Below are positions 31,179-41,237 of a stretch of 64,000 bases of DNA, piece after piece. Source of the stretch: Leptospira yanagawae serovar Saopaulo str. Sao Paulo = ATCC 700523 (GTDB lineage Bacteria; Spirochaetota; Leptospiria; Leptospirales; Leptospiraceae); NCBI RefSeq assembly GCF_000332475.2, contig NZ_AOGX02000035.1, positions 62,001 through 126,000 of the forward strand. The letters are read 5' to 3'. Positions within the stretch are counted from its first letter, which is position 1. Every line of letters starts with the position of its first letter. Under the pieces are notes generated by a model. The model was not told where the DNA came from. It saw only the letters and a program-made list of their open reading frames with translations, and searched no databases. The position numbers and the translations under genes are program-made.

Positions 31179-31197
31179 TTCTGTTATAACAGAATTA
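31176..31197. promoter_or_regulatory. Perfect 22-base palindrome at the nuoN stop
   Basis: The two 11-base arms TAATTCTGTTA and TAACAGAATTA are exact reverse complements with no spacer. The first three bases are the nuoN TAA. No T-run follows (CTTCTAGG), so it is not a textbook terminator. It could be a hairpin limiting read-through or 3' decay of the nuo message, or an operator for the gene that starts 74 bases downstream. Confidence 0.55.
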
Positions 31198-31270
31198 CTT
31201 CTAGGATAGCGAAAAACAAGTTGATTCTCATGGCCAACCGGAAAGTTTGTTCCTAAGTAGGTAAATTCGT

Positions 31271-31804
31271 ATGGCAACGATAGTGAGAAAACAAGAAACG
31301 ATCCAGGACAAAGACCAAGTGAAGGCATTCCTTACCAAAAAAGGCCTTGTGTATGAGTCTTACAAAACCCCTGAATCCTTGGATTTAATCCTTGGCCAAA
31401 AAGGTTTATCCGATGCGGAAAAAGAAGAAGTACTTTCTGGTCTGGAATACCGTTTTGACCAATTGAAAAAAGAGCATGGTTACAAAGCAAATGACCTCGT
31501 GGTCCTGCATGACGAAGTCCCTGGGATCAGTGATATGCTCGCAAAATTTGACAAACTCCATATCCATACGGACGAAGAGGTTCGTTATATCATTGATGGG
31601 AGTGGGATTTTTGGTTTCATCATCGATGGGGAACGTTTTGAAGTCCATGTCGGAAAAGGTGATTTCATTTCGATTCCTGCCAACACAAACCATTGGTTTA
31701 CCTTGGACAAAAATGTACGAATCAAAGCAGTTCGTTACTTCAAAGACAATTCTGGTTGGACACCTGTTTACGTAGATGAGTCAAAAGTTTTGATCAACGC
31801 CTAA
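31271..31804 (+). CDS. mtnD: Acireductone dioxygenase
   Basis: Cupin enzyme of the methionine salvage cycle that oxidises acireductone to the 2-keto precursor of methionine (Fe form) or an off-pathway product (Ni form). 177 residues. The metal ligands are all seen: H97 and H99 in [12 protein letters not shown]103 in the same stretch, and H141 in NTNHWFTL. No other methionine salvage gene is nearby. ATG with TAGG upstream; stands alone after the nuo operon. Confidence 0.93.
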   Translation: MATIVRKQETIQDKDQVKAFLTKKGLVYESYKTPESLDLILGQKGLSDAEKEEVLSGLEYRFDQLKKEHGYKANDLVVLHDEVPGISDMLAKFDKLHIHTDEEVRYIIDGSGIFGFIIDGERFEVHVGKGDFISIPANTNHWFTLDKNVRIKAVRYFKDNSGWTPVYVDESKVLINA

Positions 31805-31886
31805 ACAAAACATAAAAACAAAAGATACAGGTTCAGTCAGACTTCATCTGATTTGGGCCAATTTAATTTTGATACGATTTACAAAC

Positions 31887-31914
31887 TTCACCCTTTCGAA
31901 AGGACGGGTGAAGG
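31887..31914. terminator. Hairpin between convergent mtnD and recJ
   Basis: CTTCACCC (31887-31894) and GGGTGAAG (31907-31914) are perfect 8-base arms around TTTCGAAAGGAC, which itself is partly self-complementary. It sits in the 155-base gap between the convergent mtnD and recJ stops, where nothing else is evident. No strong U-tract follows on either side, so termination is inferred from position and structure. Confidence 0.5.
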
Positions 31915-31959
31915 AAAAGAATCCTTAAAGTTCAATCAGATCGACGGAGAATACTTTCC

Positions 31960-33930
31960 TCACATCTCAGATTTCCCAAACCATTCTACGATAAACTGCA
32001 AACTGGTTCTTCCTTGGTAAAGGTTTTCTTCTAAACTTCCCACTAAATCAAAACTCCCTTGTTTTGACATAAACGATTGGAATTCTTCGCCTTTGTTCCA
32101 AATCATAAATTTTAAAGAACCACTCCCTACGATATGGAATCGAACATGTTTGCCTCCACTGAGTGGTGTTAGGTGGATGGCTTTTGCATTTTTAATGCCA
32201 AGTTTGATATCGGGATTCCCTTGGCCAAAGGGTTCTAAGTCTTTCCATTCTTTTAATAGTTTTTCACCCATTTCTTCTGGTAAAACAGTAAAATCTGTTT
32301 CGATCAAATGCTCTGTTGGCCGATCCTTATCTTCGTTTAACCAAAGTTTTGCCTTTTCATACAATGCGGCTTCAAATTTTGGGATTTGCTCGATAGAGAT
32401 GGAGAAACCTCCTGCTTCTGGGTGACCACCAAAATGCAAAAAATATTCAGATAAGGATTCCAGTAATAAAAGGACGTTTTCTGGCCCATAAGATCTGATG
32501 CTTCCTCTCGCATCACCATTATCAGGTGCGATAAAGATGGCAGGTTTTTTATAGGTGTCCACCATCCTTGTGGCGACAATCCCACTCACTCCTGGTTCCA
32601 TATCAGGTTCATAACAAAATACCACTTCATGGGTTGTACGTTCTGGTTTCCTTGCGAAGTAACGTTCCACTCGGTCCATATTTCGTTTGGTTCTTTCCTT
32701 TCGTTCTTCGTTGATGGAAAGCAGGAGTTTCGCACGTGTTTTGGCTTCGGTTTCGGACTCTGACAAAAGGAGAGATACGGCTTCTTCTGTTTTTCCCATT
32801 CGTCCTGCGGCATTGACAACAGGACCGATTGACCAACCCAAATCTTTTGTAGTGATTCCATTGGGGTTTAGTTTGAGTTCCTTTAAAAGTTCTTTTAATC
32901 CTTTTCTCTTTTTGTCGCCAATGTAAAGTTTGGTGAGAGAATCCAGAGCCAATTTGACAAAATGCCTATTTTCACCAATGAGGGGCATCATGTCGGTGAT
33001 GGTACCTATCCCTGCTAGATCCGTTTCTTCTTCTAATTGTTCAAAAAAATTTGGGATTTTTTGGCATTGGTAATAAAATAATTTTCTTTCATCATCTAAC
33101 GGAATATTGGTGGTAAAATCCACTGGATAAGGAAGGGTATTTGAGATATCGAGGGATTCAGAGTTCTTTTGGTTTTGAAACGAATCCAATTGTTCTTTGG
33201 AATATTGGATTCCGTTTAGAAAGTATAGAATTTCACTTTTTCCATTTTCATCAGTAATTGCTTTGGAATAAAGTTTGTTCCATTCAGAACTCAATCGAAA
33301 GAGAATGGCGGAAACTAGTTTGAAAGATAAAACCGCCGTGCAGATTTTTTTTTCCGGGTAAGTGGAATCGATTCGCCTTGGATTCACAAGGGCACAGTTT
33401 TTTGGGATGCGCACTGGTACTTCATGGTGGTCAAGGACGATCACTTGGATGCCTTCTTTTGTCAGTGAATCAATTTCATCTGCTTGGCTTGAACCAAAGT
33501 CTAATGTCACAAGTAGATCTGGTTTGGCATTTTTGATTTTGACAATGGCTTCTTTACAAAGTCCGTAAGGATCACTTTCTGATGAAACCAATACTTCAAA
33601 GTTTGCATTTACAAATTCTGGATGGGAACGTAAGAAAAAAGCAAGTAAACAAGTAGAACTCACTCCATCTGAGTCACGGTCACCATAGAGAAGGATTTTT
33701 TTCTTAGATTTTGCGAAAGAGAGAAGCAGTGAAATGGCAAGGTCGATATCGGGAAGGGAAAAGGGAGAATGGAAACAAGAAAATTCAGAAACGAGAAGTT
33801 CTTTTGGATGGGTGTTTTTTAAACCCTCCCTTCGGTCCACTAAGTAACGAAGGATGGGTCTTTTGGAATCAATTTTGGTTCTAACTTCGGACAATAGAGG
33901 TCCAAAGTGAACCTTTGTTACATGATGCAA
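31960..33930 (-). CDS. recJ: Single-stranded-DNA-specific exonuclease RecJ
   Basis: 5'-3' ssDNA exonuclease of recombination and repair. 656 residues. The DHH phosphoesterase domain shows LLYGDRDSDGVSSTCLL, TLDFGSS and VIVLDHHEVP. A DHHA1 domain follows, with GIVATRMVDTYKKPAIF and HFGGHPEAGGFSI, then a C-terminal OB-like domain. The motif-I Asp pair is RDSDG where many RecJ have DYDVDG, a small variation. TTG start at 33930 lying 13 bases inside the end of the upstream bactofilin gene; no better in-frame start precedes the conserved core. Confidence 0.92.
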   Translation of the reverse strand: MHHVTKVHFGPLLSEVRTKIDSKRPILRYLVDRREGLKNTHPKELLVSEFSCFHSPFSLPDIDLAISLLLSFAKSKKKILLYGDRDSDGVSSTCLLAFFLRSHPEFVNANFEVLVSSESDPYGLCKEAIVKIKNAKPDLLVTLDFGSSQADEIDSLTKEGIQVIVLDHHEVPVRIPKNCALVNPRRIDSTYPEKKICTAVLSFKLVSAILFRLSSEWNKLYSKAITDENGKSEILYFLNGIQYSKEQLDSFQNQKNSESLDISNTLPYPVDFTTNIPLDDERKLFYYQCQKIPNFFEQLEEETDLAGIGTITDMMPLIGENRHFVKLALDSLTKLYIGDKKRKGLKELLKELKLNPNGITTKDLGWSIGPVVNAAGRMGKTEEAVSLLLSESETEAKTRAKLLLSINEERKERTKRNMDRVERYFARKPERTTHEVVFCYEPDMEPGVSGIVATRMVDTYKKPAIFIAPDNGDARGSIRSYGPENVLLLLESLSEYFLHFGGHPEAGGFSISIEQIPKFEAALYEKAKLWLNEDKDRPTEHLIETDFTVLPEEMGEKLLKEWKDLEPFGQGNPDIKLGIKNAKAIHLTPLSGGKHVRFHIVGSGSLKFMIWNKGEEFQSFMSKQGSFDLVGSLEENLYQGRTSLQFIVEWFGKSEM

Positions 33931-34238
33931 TTGCCAATGATTTTGGAACCAAACTCCACTTCAAGGCCTGGGGTTTTGATATCTCCTACAACCTTTCCAT
34001 TCTTTTTAAGTTCCACTTTTTCTTTTGCATCGACATTGCCTTTTAGATTGCCATGTACTACCAAACTGCCTACTTCTACATCTGCTTCTACGTCACCGGT
34101 TTCGTCGATGATGAGTTTGCCATGAGAGGTAATGGTGCCTTTGAATTGGCCTTTGATTTTGAGTGTTTGGTTAAAGGAAAGTGTTCCGCGAAACGTGATG
34201 TCATCGCTGATTATGGTGTCTATCGATTCGTCTTTCAT
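33918..34238 (-). CDS. Bactofilin family protein
   Basis: About 106 residues from the ATG at 34238 (MKDESIDTIIS). Repeated short beta-strand turns (FRGTLSFNQTLKIKGQFKGTI, then GKLIIDETGDVEADVEV, GSLVVHGNLKGNV) are the right-handed beta-helix of bactofilins, cytoskeletal polymer formers used for cell shape or envelope organisation; spirochaetes use them in morphology. The frame stays open 46 codons further upstream, but that part does not resemble the family. No strong ribosome site precedes the chosen ATG, so the start is uncertain. Overlaps recJ by 13 bases. Confidence 0.85.
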   Translation of the reverse strand: MKDESIDTIISDDITFRGTLSFNQTLKIKGQFKGTITSHGKLIIDETGDVEADVEVGSLVVHGNLKGNVDAKEKVELKKNGKVVGDIKTPGLEVEFGSKIIGNCIM

Positions 34239-34391
34239 CAGTAGGGATAGTGTTGTTGCCTTACTTTGTTTTGGCAACTCTATCGTTTTCTCTGTTTTGT
34301 AATAAAAGGAAAAAAGTTCATATTTTGAGGGGAATTCTCTTGTCGCATGTGTTCCATCTCTGAAACTGGGTCTCAAGAATAGGAAACAGCA

Positions 34392-34718
34392 GTGAACATT
34401 AGGCGCTTCTGGAAGTCAGGATTCATCCTACTTTTAGCGGTTTTCATCAATCTAAACCTGGTGGACGACCGGTTTGTTTCTCCTCTCGAAGATTTGGATT
34501 TCCAATACCAATCCTACGAGTTGGAGGAAACGACTCGTGTGCTCTCCTTGTCGAAAGAATCCAATCAATTACTCAAACTTGTTCCAGGCAAACGAGAACA
34601 TTCACTTGTCAAGGTATGCCTCAACCGTTTCTCCATTTTGACAACAGAAACGGAATTTTTTACTGAAATCTCCATCTTATTTTTCTTTCTTTACCTCCCA
34701 CCGCCCATCTTGGCGTAA
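34392..34718 (+). CDS. Hypothetical protein upstream of metal efflux operon
   Basis: 108 residues with a GTG start preceded by AGGAAACAGCA, a good ribosome site. An N-terminal hydrophobic segment (FILLLAVFINLNLV) suggests export or a membrane anchor. A second hydrophobic patch (ISILFFFLYLPPPILA) ends the protein. No family recognised. Its last codons overlap the first of two dyads before the RND pump gene, so it may be the leader gene of the same operon, but this is inference. Confidence 0.5.
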   Translation: MNIRRFWKSGFILLLAVFINLNLVDDRFVSPLEDLDFQYQSYELEETTRVLSLSKESNQLLKLVPGKREHSLVKVCLNRFSILTTETEFFTEISILFFFLYLPPPILA

Positions 34719-34737
34719 ACGTTGCATGTAATTTACG
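34714..34737 (+). promoter_or_regulatory. Dyad 1 upstream of metal efflux pump
   Basis: CGTAAA and TTTACG arms separated by exactly 12 bases. The centre lies 30 bases from that of a second dyad with the same 6-12-6 geometry. Candidate operator for a metal-responsive repressor; no regulator gene lies in the operon. Confidence 0.35.
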
Positions 34738-34743
34738 TCCGTT

Positions 34744-34767
34744 CCCTACCAATTCAGATTCGTAGGG
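34744..34767 (+). promoter_or_regulatory. Dyad 2 upstream of metal efflux pump
   Basis: CCCTAC and GTAGGG arms with a 12-base spacer, ending 26 bases before the pump ATG. Same arm and spacer lengths as dyad 1 but a different arm sequence, so the two would not bind the same protein by simple sequence identity. Confidence 0.35.
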
Positions 34768-34792
34768 TGAAATCATATTTGAAATAGGTATT

Positions 34793-37700
34793 ATGTTAGA
34801 AAAAATCATTCAGTTTTCCATTCACAAAAGGGCTATGGTTCTCGTCATCACAGCGGCTCTTACCCTTGTGGGATTTTACAATGCACTCAATCTTTCGATT
34901 GATGCGATTCCCGATGTGACAAACGTCCAAGTATCGGCCGTTACTTCAGTCCCTGGTTTATCACCGCTAGAAGTGGAACAATTCATCACATATCCCATCG
35001 AACTTGAGTTCAACGGGATGCCGAAGGTCACCGAAATTCGTTCCATTTCGAGAACGGGTGTAAGTTCGGTAACAGTTATATTTGAAGATGGTACTGATAT
35101 TTATTTTGCAAGGCAACTTGTAAATGAACGTTTGAAACAAGCAGAAAATTTCATTCCTAAATCCTACGGCAAACCTGAGTTATCTCCCATTGCCACAGGT
35201 CTGGGGGATATTTACGAATTTGCTTTGGTTTCTGAAAGCCATACTCCAGAGGAGCTCCGAACCGTTATGGAATGGGAAGTCGCAAGACAACTTCGTTCTG
35301 TAAAAGGGATCATCGACGTAAACGTAGTAGGGGGAGATGCCAAACAATTCCAAATCAAAATTGATCCCAAACGTCTGTTATCTCATAACCTAACGCTTTC
35401 TCATATCACGGAAGCCTTGGAAGGTGCTAACGTCAACCTTGGCGGTGGTTACATCCAAAAAGGGGAAGAGCAGTTTGTGATTCGGGGGGAAAGCCAATTC
35501 AAATCCATTGATGACATCGCAAGGCTCTCCGTAAGAACTTCTCGAGATGGAATTCCGCTTACACTTGGCCAAATTGCACGTGTGGAAACAGGTCCAGCCC
35601 TTCGTTTTGGTCTTAGCACCATGAATGGCAAACGGGAAGTGGTTGGTGGAACTGCAATGATGTTACTTGGTAGTAACTCCCTACAAGTTGTTGGTCGAGT
35701 CAAGGAAAAGATGAAAGAAATTGAATCAAGGCTCCCTCAAGGGATGAAGATTCAAGTGTATTACGATAGGTCTGAATTCATTGGTCGCACTTTATCTACT
35801 GTTTTTACAAATTTAGTGGAAGCAGCCATAATCGTTCTCGTTTGCCTCATCCTCACTCTGGGAACCGTCAAAGGTGCGTTTGCTGTTGCCCTTGCCATTC
35901 CTGTTTCCATGATGATTGCCACAATCCTGATGAATGCCTTTGGCATTGTCGGTAACCTCATGTCACTTGGAGCTCTTGACTTTGGTCTCCTTGTGGACGG
36001 TTCCATTGTGATGTTGGAATCAACCCTACATGGATTTTTAATCCGGAAGAGTTTCCTCCTTTCCAAAACTTCCGCGCAGGACATGGAAGATGGAATCGAA
36101 GATGTGATAATGGAATCCTGTATCAAAGTAGTGAGGGCTTCCGCATTCAGTGTGGGGATCATTTTACTCGTATATTTACCACTCATGACATTGGAAGGTG
36201 TAGAAGGTCGGATGTTTCGTCCAATGGCAATCACCGTAGCATTTGCGTTAGGTGCTGCACTCCTTTATTCCATCACAACTTTTCCTGCCCTCATGTCTTA
36301 CATTTACAAAAAACCCATTTTACATGAGTCAGCGTTTTGGGATAAATTCCAAAACAAATATGCAGAAATCCTCACATACGGGATGAAATTCAAACGCCAA
36401 TTTACGTATGCCGGGATTGGTGTTGTTGTTTTGTCTTTTATGTTGGCCTCAACTCTTGGGTCTGAGTTTTTACCAAGGATTGATGAAGGGGAAATTGCAA
36501 TTGATATCAAACGTCTTCCTTCCACTGCCATCAACCATTCCCGTGACCTCAATTTAGAAATGGAGAAGGTCATCTTAAAATTCCCAGAAGCAGTGAGTGT
36601 GGTTTCCAGACAAGGTCGTGGTGAATCCGCCGCAGAACCAATTGGTTCGGAAGAAGGGGAAATGATGGTGAAGTTGAAACCCAAAAAAGAATGGGTAAGC
36701 GCCAAAGACAGAGAAGAACTGATGGAGAAAATGAAAAACTCGATCAATGAGAATGTTCCTTCGTCTTATATCAGTTTGTCGCAACCAATTGAAAACCGGG
36801 TGAATGCTTTATTGTCTGGTTCAAAAGCAGACATTGTGATCAAAATTTATGGTGATGATTTGAAAACCCTCAAGTCCATTGCTGATAATTATGCTTCCAA
36901 AATCAAAAAGATCCAAGGTGCCGCTGACTTAAGGGTTCAGAAACTCCTTGGTCTTCCTCTTTTAGAGATAAAGATGAACCGTGGTAATATGGCAAGGTAT
37001 GGTGTCAGAGCAGAAGAAGTTCTCACCACGATTGAAACCCTTCGAGTTGGATTTAACGCCGGTAAGGTGTATGAAGGCTACAAACGATTTGATTTGATTG
37101 TGCGTTTGGATGCGGATGTAACTGATTTAGGTGTGATTTCCAACGTTCCCGTGATGACAGAATTAGGTGGAACGGTTCCTCTCGGACAAGTAACAGACAT
37201 TGTGATGACGGAAGGTCCTGCCGCACTTTACCATGAAGGCCTCAAACGAAGGATCCTTGTGGAAGTGAATGTGCGCGGTCGAGATATGATTGGATTCGTG
37301 AATGATGTACGAGCTGCAACAGAATCCATCGAAACTGGTTTGCCCCAAGGGTATTATGTGGATTGGGGTGGGCAGTTTGAAAACTTCACTCGTGCTAAAA
37401 ATCGATTGGCTATTGTGATTCCTATCGCTGGTGCCATCATATTTGGTATGTTATTCATTGCATTTGGCAGTGTGTATTATGCGTTAGGTGTTTTTATCTT
37501 GGTTCCTTTATCACTATCTGGTGGGATATTGTCCCTTGTGATGAGAGGGCTTCCGTTTTCCATCCCTGCAGGTGTTGGTTTTATTGCCGCAGCCGGTATA
37601 TCGGTGTTAAACGGAGTTGTTTATGCGTCAGCATTGAAAGACCAACTAAAGGTCACTCGGGATCCTTCTGTTGCCGTTGTGGATGCGGCAGTGTATACAC

Positions 37701-38089
37701 TGCGTGCTGTTGCCACAACAGAACTTGTGGCCATCATTGGATTTTTGCCAATGGCAATCGCATCAAGTGCTGGGGCCGAGGTGCAAAGGCCACTCGCCAC
37801 AGTGGTTATGGGTGGGGTATTAGTTGCGACAATTCTGTCTCGATTTTTATTGCCGATTGCATTTGAGTTTTTAGTAAAACTCGCACAAAGACAAGAATTA
37901 AGACAAATGGAACGTGAAAGAAAGATGAACGATTATTTTGTCGAAGAAATGAAAAAATACAAAACATCTGATTTGGTTCACACGTCTTCCCATGGACATG
38001 GACATGATCAAGATGCATATACAAGTCATTCAGAAGAAGATGGGAAACCATCAAAAGAAAATCAAAAAACAAAAAGAAAGAGGAAATAA
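34793..38089 (+). CDS. CusA/CzcA-type heavy-metal efflux RND transporter
   Basis: 1098-residue inner-membrane proton/metal antiporter of a tripartite efflux system. Typical features: N-terminal helix with [33 protein letters not shown], two large periplasmic domains, about 12 transmembrane helices, and the TM4 motif [15 protein letters not shown] that places it in the heavy-metal (HME) branch rather than drug efflux. The C-terminal cytosolic tail is His-rich ([10 protein letters not shown] and SHSEE) and then Lys-rich, suggesting metal sensing or buffering. Which metal is moved (Cu, Ag, Zn, Co, Cd) cannot be told from the sequence. Confidence 0.95.
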   Translation: MLEKIIQFSIHKRAMVLVITAALTLVGFYNALNLSIDAIPDVTNVQVSAVTSVPGLSPLEVEQFITYPIELEFNGMPKVTEIRSISRTGVSSVTVIFEDGTDIYFARQLVNERLKQAENFIPKSYGKPELSPIATGLGDIYEFALVSESHTPEELRTVMEWEVARQLRSVKGIIDVNVVGGDAKQFQIKIDPKRLLSHNLTLSHITEALEGANVNLGGGYIQKGEEQFVIRGESQFKSIDDIARLSVRTSRDGIPLTLGQIARVETGPALRFGLSTMNGKREVVGGTAMMLLGSNSLQVVGRVKEKMKEIESRLPQGMKIQVYYDRSEFIGRTLSTVFTNLVEAAIIVLVCLILTLGTVKGAFAVALAIPVSMMIATILMNAFGIVGNLMSLGALDFGLLVDGSIVMLESTLHGFLIRKSFLLSKTSAQDMEDGIEDVIMESCIKVVRASAFSVGIILLVYLPLMTLEGVEGRMFRPMAITVAFALGAALLYSITTFPALMSYIYKKPILHESAFWDKFQNKYAEILTYGMKFKRQFTYAGIGVVVLSFMLASTLGSEFLPRIDEGEIAIDIKRLPSTAINHSRDLNLEMEKVILKFPEAVSVVSRQGRGESAAEPIGSEEGEMMVKLKPKKEWVSAKDREELMEKMKNSINENVPSSYISLSQPIENRVNALLSGSKADIVIKIYGDDLKTLKSIADNYASKIKKIQGAADLRVQKLLGLPLLEIKMNRGNMARYGVRAEEVLTTIETLRVGFNAGKVYEGYKRFDLIVRLDADVTDLGVISNVPVMTELGGTVPLGQVTDIVMTEGPAALYHEGLKRRILVEVNVRGRDMIGFVNDVRAATESIETGLPQGYYVDWGGQFENFTRAKNRLAIVIPIAGAIIFGMLFIAFGSVYYALGVFILVPLSLSGGILSLVMRGLPFSIPAGVGFIAAAGISVLNGVVYASALKDQLKVTRDPSVAVVDAAVYTLRAVATTELVAIIGFLPMAIASSAGAEVQRPLATVVMGGVLVATILSRFLLPIAFEFLVKLAQRQELRQMERERKMNDYFVEEMKKYKTSDLVHTSSHGHGHDQDAYTSHSEEDGKPSKENQKTKRKRK

Positions 38090-38713
38090 ATGAAACCGAA
38101 TTATTACGTTGCACACCCTTGGCATGGATTGGAACTCGGACCTAAGGCTCCCGATGAGTTGGATGTTTTTATTGAGCTCACTCCGCAAGACACAGTGAAG
38201 TATGAAATTGATAAAGCATCTGGTTTCATTCGAGTGGACAGACCACAAAAATATAGCAACCGTTCCCCAACTTTGTATGGATTTATTCCAAGAACTTTTT
38301 CCGGGGAAGCTTCTGGAAATCATTGTTCGGAAGTTGTTGGAAGGGCAGGTATCGTTGGCGATGGTGATCCGATTGACATTTGTGTGTTAAGTGTGAATCC
38401 AATCACTCATGGGAACATGATCCTTACCGTCATTCCGATTGGGGGACTACGTATGATTGATAAAGGAGAGGCTGATGACAAAATTGTCGCAGTACTCAAA
38501 GGAGATGAGGTGTTTGGGCAAATAAAAGAGATATCGGAAGTTCCAAAGGCCCTCATCAACAAACTCCACCATTATTTTCTCACATATAAATTAGATCCGA
38601 ACTCTCCTTCCACAGGGACAGTCGAAATTACAGAAGTGTATGATCGAGCAGAAGCCATCAAAGTCATCCAATTCGGTATTGAGGACTATATCAAAAAGTT
38701 TGTAACTGTATGA
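38090..38713 (+). CDS. ppa: Inorganic pyrophosphatase (family I)
   Basis: Hydrolyses pyrophosphate to phosphate, pulling biosynthesis forward. 207 residues. The family I signature GDGDPIDICVL carries the metal-binding Asp cluster; DVFIEL, IRVDRP, YGFIPRTF and MIDKGEADDKI complete the active site. The ATG directly follows the pump gene stop, and the stop overlaps the outer-membrane gene by four bases, so it is embedded in the metal-efflux operon. The N-terminus (MKPNYYVAHPWHGLELG) resembles the eukaryote-like and spirochaetal form. Confidence 0.95.
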   Translation: MKPNYYVAHPWHGLELGPKAPDELDVFIELTPQDTVKYEIDKASGFIRVDRPQKYSNRSPTLYGFIPRTFSGEASGNHCSEVVGRAGIVGDGDPIDICVLSVNPITHGNMILTVIPIGGLRMIDKGEADDKIVAVLKGDEVFGQIKEISEVPKALINKLHHYFLTYKLDPNSPSTGTVEITEVYDRAEAIKVIQFGIEDYIKKFVTV

Positions 38714-40035
38714 AATATGTAATGAGAACTGTATTCATTTTAAGTTTGGGATTCCTAACCACAACTATACTCCCTAAGGAAAAAGCGGTTTATGAACTCC
38801 ATTCTAAAGATGAATTGTTTTTTTTAGGTGAAGAATCGAGAGCCCAGGACTCCAAAGAAAAATGGAATTTGGAGGAATTGGAAGATTTTGCAGTTACCAG
38901 TAATCCTTTGTATTTGCGTGAAAAACAAAATATTGGGATGGCAAGAGGTGATATCATCACAGCTAGTTTGTATTACAATCCCATAGTCAATATGCAACAG
39001 CAGTTTATTGGGGCAAATGTCAAATCAGCAACTGGTTTACCAGAAACATCTTTTATCTACAACCAACCATTTGATATGAGTGGAGTCATTCCACAAAGGG
39101 AAAAGGTCGCCAAACAAGAATTTTTGGCAACGATTGCTAGTTTTCGTGATTTTGATCGGATGTTCCGTTTGCGCCTTCGCCAAAACTTTTGGACGTATTT
39201 GTATGTGACAGAACAAATCAATTACCAAAAAGAGTTTTTGGAAAATTACCAAGACCTTCTCGACTTAACCAAGTTACGTGCTGAAAAAGGGGACATATCT
39301 TTTTTGGAATATGATCGATTGGCATTAGAACGTGTTCAAATTGAGAGGGAATACCGTAACGCAAGAATCCTAAGAGCACAAGTAGTTAAAAACTTACGTG
39401 TGTTAATTGGTATTTCTGATATCAATTCTCCTTTAAGTATCAAAGGTAGATTGGAATTTATCTCCACAAAAGATTTTGGAATTGATTTGAATGACTTTGA
39501 TATCGAAGAAAGGCCAGACCTTGTTGCCTTAAAAATTAGACAACAAAGGGAACGAATGAATATCGAACTCAAAAAACGAGAAATCATTCCACCACTTACT
39601 TTAGGTGTCGAGTTTTTGAACAAGGGGAATGAAAATGTAGCTGGAATTTATGCAGCAACACCCCTTCCTCTTTTCGATCGCAAACAAGGTGAAATTTTGA
39701 AATCTGAAGAATCTTATAAAAAATTAGGATTTGATGTAGATGCAAAACGAAACGAAATCCTATCCGAAATTTCTGCGGCTATCAAAGAGTTGCAGGCAAG
39801 AGAATCACAATTACTTGATTACCAAAAGATGGGATTACTTGAAAAAAACAAAGAAGTGCAAGAGAAGTCAAGGCTTGCTTACATTCGCGGAGCTTCCAAT
39901 TTGGTTACCTTTTTAGAAGCAGAAAAGAACTATCTTAGTGTACTGAGGAGTTATTATGAAATCATTTATCTCTATTACAACGCTTTGGAAAGTTATAAAG
40001 CATCCATAGGAAAAATGGATTCTTCGGAGTATTAA
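38710..40035 (+). CDS. TolC/CzcC-like outer-membrane efflux protein
   Basis: 441 residues with a signal peptide (about 1-24) and two long coiled-coil halves typical of outer-membrane efflux factors; EFFLENYQDLLDLTKLRAEKGDISFLEYDRL-type heptads and the ARESQLLDYQKMG region are visible. Partner of the RND pump and adaptor flanking it. ATGA overlap with ppa sets the start. Order in the operon is pump, ppa, this gene, adaptor. Confidence 0.88.
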   Translation: MKYVMRTVFILSLGFLTTTILPKEKAVYELHSKDELFFLGEESRAQDSKEKWNLEELEDFAVTSNPLYLREKQNIGMARGDIITASLYYNPIVNMQQQFIGANVKSATGLPETSFIYNQPFDMSGVIPQREKVAKQEFLATIASFRDFDRMFRLRLRQNFWTYLYVTEQINYQKEFLENYQDLLDLTKLRAEKGDISFLEYDRLALERVQIEREYRNARILRAQVVKNLRVLIGISDINSPLSIKGRLEFISTKDFGIDLNDFDIEERPDLVALKIRQQRERMNIELKKREIIPPLTLGVEFLNKGNENVAGIYAATPLPLFDRKQGEILKSEESYKKLGFDVDAKRNEILSEISAAIKELQARESQLLDYQKMGLLEKNKEVQEKSRLAYIRGASNLVTFLEAEKNYLSVLRSYYEIIYLYYNALESYKASIGKMDSSEY

Positions 40036-40041
40036 ACCTAT

Positions 40042-41223
40042 ATGCAAAAAGAATTAAATTTAAAAAAAATTAGAAATCTAGCGATCCTTGTCCTTATCGG
40101 GAGTTTACTGTATTTTGGTTATTCTAGGTTTTTTGGTGCTGGTAAAAAAACAGAGGCACTCACCGATGATAAATCAAAGTTCATCATCTCAAAAGAAATC
40201 CAAAAAAATCACCCTTTTTCGATCGTATACTTACAAGAAAAAGCACTCGAAGAAGAACTACAATTACCAGGAACCGTATCGTATGACATGAATAATGTGG
40301 CGAAAGTGGGTTCACGTGTGAATGGTAGGATTTTGCAAGTGTTTGTGAAAGAAGGGGAGTATGTAAAAAAAGGTACGGCTTTAGCTTCGATCCAATCTGT
40401 TGACCTAGGAACAACAGAAGCCAATTACCTAAAAGCTAGGGCAAGGCTTGAGGCATTGAAGGTACAAGCCGATCGTGCAAAAGATTTGTATGAAAGAAAA
40501 GTGACTTCCGCGAAGGAATATGAGATGTCACTAATGGATTACAAATCGGTCAAAGCTGAGATGGAAACTTCTAGAAATGCATTGGAAAACTTGGGTCTCA
40601 ATGAAACGGAAATTGCAAATTTAGAAGCAGGAAAATACAATTCTAAAAACCTATACATCCGAACTCCTATATCAGGCACTGTAACAGAAAGAGAAGCCAT
40701 CATTGGTCAAGCAGTGAATGCTCGTGATAATTTATTTACGGTCGCCGACTTATCTGTGTTATGGATCAATTTAGAAGTGTATGAAAAAGATTTAGCATCA
40801 ATTCGTATGGGGAATGAAGCCCGAGTGATTCCTATAGGATCTAAAGAAGAATCAATTAAAGCAGTAGTTTCTCATGTAGGAGATGTGATCGATCCAATCA
40901 AAAAAACAGCTGAAATCCGTTTGGAAGTTCGTACGTCCAAAGGAAAGGTTCGCCCTGGACAAAGTGTCACCGCAACTGTCGTGGGAGCTATGGTTGCCTC
41001 TTCGGTAAACAAGGCAAAGGTGATCCCATCCAATTGTATTCATAAAATTGAAGGAGAAAATTTTATCTTTGTCCGCAATGGTGATGGATCCTTTTCCGCA
41101 AAAAAAATTGGGATCGGAAAGTTGTATGACAATTGGGTAGAGGTAACTAACGGAGTGGAATCCGGAGAAGCCATCGTAGAAGAAGGCAGTTTTGTTTTAA
41201 AAAGTGAATATTTAAAACTATAA
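40042..41223 (+). CDS. Efflux RND periplasmic adaptor (CzcB/CusB-like)
   Basis: 393 residues. One N-terminal membrane anchor (NLAILVLIGSLLYFGYSRFF), then the membrane-fusion-protein plan: VGSRVNGRILQVFVKEGEYVKKGTALASI lipoyl half in two segments, an alpha hairpin (about 115-190), the second lipoyl half around YIRTPISGTVTEREAIIGQ, and a beta-barrel with VEVYEKDLASIRMGNEA-type sequence. Bridges the pump and outer-membrane channel. Last gene of the efflux operon; lexA follows after 50 bases with its own promoter. Confidence 0.92.
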   Translation: MQKELNLKKIRNLAILVLIGSLLYFGYSRFFGAGKKTEALTDDKSKFIISKEIQKNHPFSIVYLQEKALEEELQLPGTVSYDMNNVAKVGSRVNGRILQVFVKEGEYVKKGTALASIQSVDLGTTEANYLKARARLEALKVQADRAKDLYERKVTSAKEYEMSLMDYKSVKAEMETSRNALENLGLNETEIANLEAGKYNSKNLYIRTPISGTVTEREAIIGQAVNARDNLFTVADLSVLWINLEVYEKDLASIRMGNEARVIPIGSKEESIKAVVSHVGDVIDPIKKTAEIRLEVRTSKGKVRPGQSVTATVVGAMVASSVNKAKVIPSNCIHKIEGENFIFVRNGDGSFSAKKIGIGKLYDNWVEVTNGVESGEAIVEEGSFVLKSEYLKL

Positions 41224-41237
41224 CAACTAGTTTTTTG

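Noticed and set aside
31198..31270. SAM-type riboswitch or other leader before mtnD
   Set aside because: Only 73 bases are available and no conserved riboswitch core or terminator is visible.
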